Source: Papillibacter cinnamivorans DSM 12816
Lineage (GTDB): Bacteria; Bacillota; Clostridia; Oscillospirales; Oscillospiraceae
DNA: 64,000 bases
Reading direction: 5' to 3'
Assembly: GCF_900176335.1 (NCBI RefSeq)
Contig: NZ_FWXW01000002.1
Location: forward strand, 186,001 to 250,000
Shown here: positions 60,854-64,000 of the stretch, one piece after another
How the letters are laid out: every line of letters begins with the position of its first letter
Position numbering within the stretch: position 1 is the stretch's first letter
Notes under the pieces: model-generated
Told to the model about the DNA's origin: nothing
The model's input: the letters and a program-made list of their open reading frames with translations, nothing else
Database searches by the model: none
Position numbers and translations under genes: made by a program

Positions 60854-62269
60854 TCAGGTTCCGCCCAGGGGAAGCCGGATGGTGACCAGAAGGCCTCCCG
60901 GGGGCGGCGCGTTTTCCAGAATGAGCTGGCCGTTGTGCCGGGTCACGATCTCCTCGCAGACCGCCAGTCCGATGCCGCTGCCCCGGGCCTTGGAGCTTCC
61001 CTTGTAGAACATGTACTTCAGGTGCGGCAGCTCCTCCGGCAGCACGCCCGGCCCGTAGTCCCGGATTTTCACCTCGGCGAAGTTGCCGTCTCGCTGGACC
61101 CAGGCCGTGATCTTCTTCCCCGAACCCCCGTGCTTGGCGGCGTTGTCCAGAATGTTGCAGAACACCTGGCGGAGCCGTTCCGGATCTCCCGATATGGGCG
61201 GGATCTCCTCTTCCTCCTCGTGATATTCCAGCTCGATGCCCTCCTGCCGGAAGAACTCCCGGTAGGTGTAGATAGCGTCCTCGAATTCCGCCTGCAGGTC
61301 CACCGGTTCGATCCGGAGGGTGAATCGCCCGTCCTCCATCTTGTTGAACTCCAGAAGCTCCTCCACCATAGTGGTGAGCCTCCGTGACTCCTTGAGGATA
61401 ATCCCCACTCCCTTTTTCAGGTCCTCCGGATCCATGTTGTTTTCATGCATCAGCGTCTCGCCCCAGCCGTTGATGGCGGTGAGGGGCGTGCGCAGCTCGT
61501 GGGAAATGGAGGAAATGAACTCCCGCTTGACCTTTTCTGTGTAGCTGATTTTATTGGACATGTCGTTGATGGTGTCGATGAGCTCCCCGATCTCGTCCTC
61601 ATGCTTCTTTTCGATCTGCACCCCGTAGCTTCCCGAGGCGATGCGCTTGGTCGTGGCCGTGATTTCGGCCACCGGCTCCACGATGGACCGGATAAAGTAC
61701 AGGTTGGACACGATCACCAAAACGAGGATCAGCGCCCCCACCCCCAGGGCCAGGGCCATCCCCTTGAGGATCTGCAGATCCACCACCTTCAGAGCGGTGA
61801 CGTACCGCATGACGCCCACTACCGTGCCGCTGAACACCATGGGGCTGGAAACCGCCATCACCCGCTCCCCCGTCAGGGGGTCGTTTCCCGTCCAGGAGGA
61901 GATTTCCCCCGTCCGGATGGCCTCCTCAATCTCGGGAGTCCGGGGGGACGTGCCCGCGGTCAGCCCGTAGGTGGAGATTTCGATGTTGCCTGCGGCGTTG
62001 ATGAACTGCAGTTCCAGCCGGTCCTTCTCGTCGAATTTCTGGGTAAAGCTGTAGGCCGTCTGGTAGTATTCGCTGTAGCTTTTCAGCATGTAATTGCTGA
62101 AAAACTCCGAAGCCGTCTTCGCCTTGGCTTCCAACCCCGTGCGGACGCTGGAGTAATAATAGCTGGAAAGTGCCATGGAAAAGGCGGACACACCGATCAG
62201 GACGATCAGCAGCATCGCGCTGACGCTGTTGAACATCCATCGCCGCTTGATTCCCTTGAGCAGTGTCAT
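60854..62269 (-). CDS. Sensor histidine kinase
   Basis: This is a 471-residue membrane kinase with two helices flanking an extracellular domain (about 35-160). HAMP lies at about 205-255, the HisKA motif FISSISHELRTPLTAI contains the phospho-His, and N, G1 and G2 boxes (QVFCNILDNAAKHG, IRDYGPGV, GSGIGLAVC) follow. Paired with the response regulator upstream (38-nt gap). The WalK/ResE-like layout suggests cell-envelope control, but the signal is unknown. Confidence 0.93.
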   Translation of the reverse strand: MTLLKGIKRRWMFNSVSAMLLIVLIGVSAFSMALSSYYYSSVRTGLEAKAKTASEFFSNYMLKSYSEYYQTAYSFTQKFDEKDRLELQFINAAGNIEISTYGLTAGTSPRTPEIEEAIRTGEISSWTGNDPLTGERVMAVSSPMVFSGTVVGVMRYVTALKVVDLQILKGMALALGVGALILVLVIVSNLYFIRSIVEPVAEITATTKRIASGSYGVQIEKKHEDEIGELIDTINDMSNKISYTEKVKREFISSISHELRTPLTAINGWGETLMHENNMDPEDLKKGVGIILKESRRLTTMVEELLEFNKMEDGRFTLRIEPVDLQAEFEDAIYTYREFFRQEGIELEYHEEEEEIPPISGDPERLRQVFCNILDNAAKHGGSGKKITAWVQRDGNFAEVKIRDYGPGVLPEELPHLKYMFYKGSSKARGSGIGLAVCEEIVTRHNGQLILENAPPPGGLLVTIRLPLGGT

Positions 62270-62307
62270 GTTCGGTACTCCTTGGCTGCCTCTCCTTGCC
62301 GGAGGGG

Positions 62308-62994
62308 TCAGAAGCCCCATTTATAGCCGTACCCCCACACTGTGGTGATATAGGCGGGATTCGTGGGGTCGTCCTCGATTTTGATTCGCAGTCTGCGCAT
62401 GTTGACGTCCACAATTTTGAGCTCCCCGAAGTAGTCCCTGCCCCAGACCAGGTCCAGGATCTCCTCCCGGGACAGGGCTTTGCCCGGATTGTCCATGAAC
62501 ATCTTCATGATGGCGTATTCCACCTGGGTGAGCTTGATTCGCTGGCCGCTTTTCTCCAGCGTGCGGTTGCGGGTGTTGAGCAGAAACGGATCCTGCCGGA
62601 TCTCGCTGGATTCGGCTTCCCCGCTGCCCCCGGTTCTCCGGTAAAGTGCGTCGATCCTGGCCGTCAGCTCCGCGGGGGAAAAGGGCTTGGTGACATAGTC
62701 GTCGGCTCCCGTCATGAGCCCCGTCACCTTGTCCATCTCCTGGGTGCGGGCCGTGAGCATGATGATCCCGATTCTCGTATTTGTGGCCCGGATCCGCCGG
62801 CATACCTCGAATCCGTCGATCCCGGGCAGCATGATGTCCAGAATGGCCACCTTCACGTCGGGATTGAGCCGGAGCTTCTCCAGAGCCTCTTCCCCGCTCT
62901 CCGCCTCGATGGCCTCGTATCCCGCGCGTTTGAGATTGATTACGATAAAGCTCCGGATGCTGGATTCGTCTTCAAGTACCAGCACTTTCTTCAT
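62308..62994 (-). CDS. OmpR-family response regulator
   Basis: This is a 228-residue two-domain regulator. The receiver has acidic pair LEDESS, phospho-Asp in AILDIMLPGIDG, and the switch Lys in DDYVTKPFSPAEL. A winged-helix DNA-binding domain (LTQVEYAIMKMFMDNPG, VDVNMRRLRIKIEDD) follows. It is first in a regulator-kinase pair. Confidence 0.95.
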   Translation of the reverse strand: MKKVLVLEDESSIRSFIVINLKRAGYEAIEAESGEEALEKLRLNPDVKVAILDIMLPGIDGFEVCRRIRATNTRIGIIMLTARTQEMDKVTGLMTGADDYVTKPFSPAELTARIDALYRRTGGSGEAESSEIRQDPFLLNTRNRTLEKSGQRIKLTQVEYAIMKMFMDNPGKALSREEILDLVWGRDYFGELKIVDVNMRRLRIKIEDDPTNPAYITTVWGYGYKWGF

Positions 62995-63012
62995 GTTTCG
63001 ACTCTCCTCGCC

Positions 63013-64000
63013 TTATGAATTATACCCCGTAATCCATTCTTTCTTGATGAGATTGAATCTTGAAATCAGCTCATCCTGGCTGATGGCATAGCTCCAGTTG
63101 TTGTTGCCCGCAAGGAATTCCGCGGCGTAAATCGCCTCCACCTGCTTTTTCAGGATGAAGCGGTTGCCGATCTGGCTCCGGGCCTCCCGGTTATCCCCCG
63201 TAAGAGTATAGATCGCGAGAAACTCCACGGGTTTCGTATTTTCGTCGGTCCAGATGGAGAATATGATCGCCCGCTCCCCGGTAACGGTGTCTCTGCGGGA
63301 AACGGTGATCCGGTCCTCCCAGCCGTCGGGCAGCACCAGGTACCACCCGTCGGCGTTGTTGTGATAGGTGGTGCTCACCCGGGTGACCTTTGCCGAAAGG
63401 GAATACTGTCTCCAGTAGATCTTCAGATAGACGTCGGCGGTCTTTTTGTCTTTATACGTGGGAAACGGCACGGGCTGGGGCAGCTCCATGATACCGTCCC
63501 CGTTGATGTCGGTGGCGTAGACCGCGTAGTACCGGGCGGTCTCGATGCTGATCCCCGTGTCCGCGTTCATGGTGATGTTGGTGAGCACGCCGTTCTGGCT
63601 GGCCAGAATGTCGGTGATCAGCCCGCTGACGCCGTAGGTTCCCGCGATGAAGACCGCCGGGACGTCCTCCTGCAGATATCCCGTTACCACCCGGGTAAGG
63701 CTGTCCTGGGTCACGGAAAGCCGCACCTGAGAGTTGAGCTCCATTCCCTTGCCCTGCCAGCTGTAGGCCTCGGCGATGCCGACCCCGTCCGACGTGTCGA
63801 AGCGCAGGAGCACGATGTCGTCCAGCCCGTCATTGTTCATATCGAAGACCAGAAGCTTGGAATAGCTGCTCACCATGAGCTCCGTAATCACATAGTCCTT
63901 TACGGAATAGACGGCCATGGCGTGGATTTCCGTGCTGATCTGCCAGCCCACGATAAATTCGCTCACGCCGTCCCCGTTAAGGTCGGCGTACTGAATGGTG
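63013..64000 (-). CDS. FG-GAP/VCBS-like protein, 5' end beyond the window
   Basis: The frame runs off the right edge, with at least 329 residues visible. Calcium-loop-like repeats DLNGDGVSE, DMNNDGLDD and DINGDGIME recur every 80-100 residues. The rest is beta-rich. Such proteins are usually exported. It lies upstream of the two-component pair on the same strand, so it may be part of the same transcript and relate to its signal. Confidence 0.8.
   Translation of the reverse strand, partial: TIQYADLNGDGVSEFIVGWQISTEIHAMAVYSVKDYVITELMVSSYSKLLVFDMNNDGLDDIVLLRFDTSDGVGIAEAYSWQGKGMELNSQVRLSVTQDSLTRVVTGYLQEDVPAVFIAGTYGVSGLITDILASQNGVLTNITMNADTGISIETARYYAVYATDINGDGIMELPQPVPFPTYKDKKTADVYLKIYWRQYSLSAKVTRVSTTYHNNADGWYLVLPDGWEDRITVSRRDTVTGERAIIFSIWTDENTKPVEFLAIYTLTGDNREARSQIGNRFILKKQVEAIYAAEFLAGNNNWSYAISQDELISRFNLIKKEWITGYNS

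Overview
The window looks like chromosomal DNA of a GC-rich, spore-forming member of the Clostridia, most like the Oscillospiraceae. This is inferred from gene content. There are sporulation genes (spoVAD, spoVAE, and tlp with a sigma-G-type promoter). Regulation is Firmicutes-style: T-box leaders and CsoR and ArsR modules. There is also an AtoE-type fatty-acid permease and many small clostridial families (DUF6514, DUF1385, YetF, UPF0316). I see no rRNA, prophage, transposase or CRISPR array. One tRNA gene is present (Thr, anticodon CGT).

Layout. 1-3.4 kb (minus): an arsR-trxB-like-trxA redox operon, then valS, which is cut by the left edge. 3.7-5.4 kb (plus): glnS. 5.4-7.3 kb: two small genes and hairpin-rich spacer. 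7.3-16.8 kb (minus): rnmV-holA-comEC, hinT, then alaS, a U32/TrhP-type gene and mltG. 16.9 kb: a tiny Cys-rich membrane peptide gene. 17.2-19.2 kb (minus): tagA-like, tmk-like and fthC. 19.3-23.1 kb (plus): a three-gene ABC importer in which the binding-protein gene and the permease-ATPase pair each have their own promoter and T-box, both reading as Phe (UUC). 23.2-26.4 kb: a sirtuin, a divergent ArsC-fold protein and an AtoE-family permease. 26.4-31.7 kb (minus): guaB, a HEPN/MNT pair, an acyl-ACP thioesterase, a zinc-ribbon protein and an OGG-type glycosylase.

31.8-36.3 kb (plus): spoVAD-spoVAE, then a CsoR-controlled copper operon whose ATPase carries a C-terminal CopZ-like domain with its own ribosome site. 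36.3-41.5 kb: a ZIP transporter, a lactonase-like metallo-beta-lactamase protein, a large exported SLH protein and a TetR regulator. 41.7-44 kb: tlp, a UPF0316-type protein, a zinc ribbon and a YetF protein. 44-47.7 kb: a DUF1566-like membrane protein and a sigma-54 activator divergent from a PanE-like reductase with a -24/-12 promoter. 47.7-48.5 kb: the tRNA and three clustered DnaA boxes. 48.5-62.99 kb (minus): informational and housekeeping genes: tsaD-rimI-polA, cysE-cysS behind a Cys T-box, pgsA-rimO, recX-recA, prmC, DUF1385, and a two-component system. At the right edge is a partial FG-GAP-like protein.

Themes. Amino-acid supply is sensed by tRNA: Phe T-boxes for an importer and a Cys T-box for cysteine synthesis and charging. 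Metal and redox regulators sit next to their targets. Several spacers hold long, nearly perfect hairpins that are not all ordinary terminators. Start codons were chosen by ribosome-site spacing, and many genes use TTG or GTG. Family names come from motif recognition alone; no database search was run.
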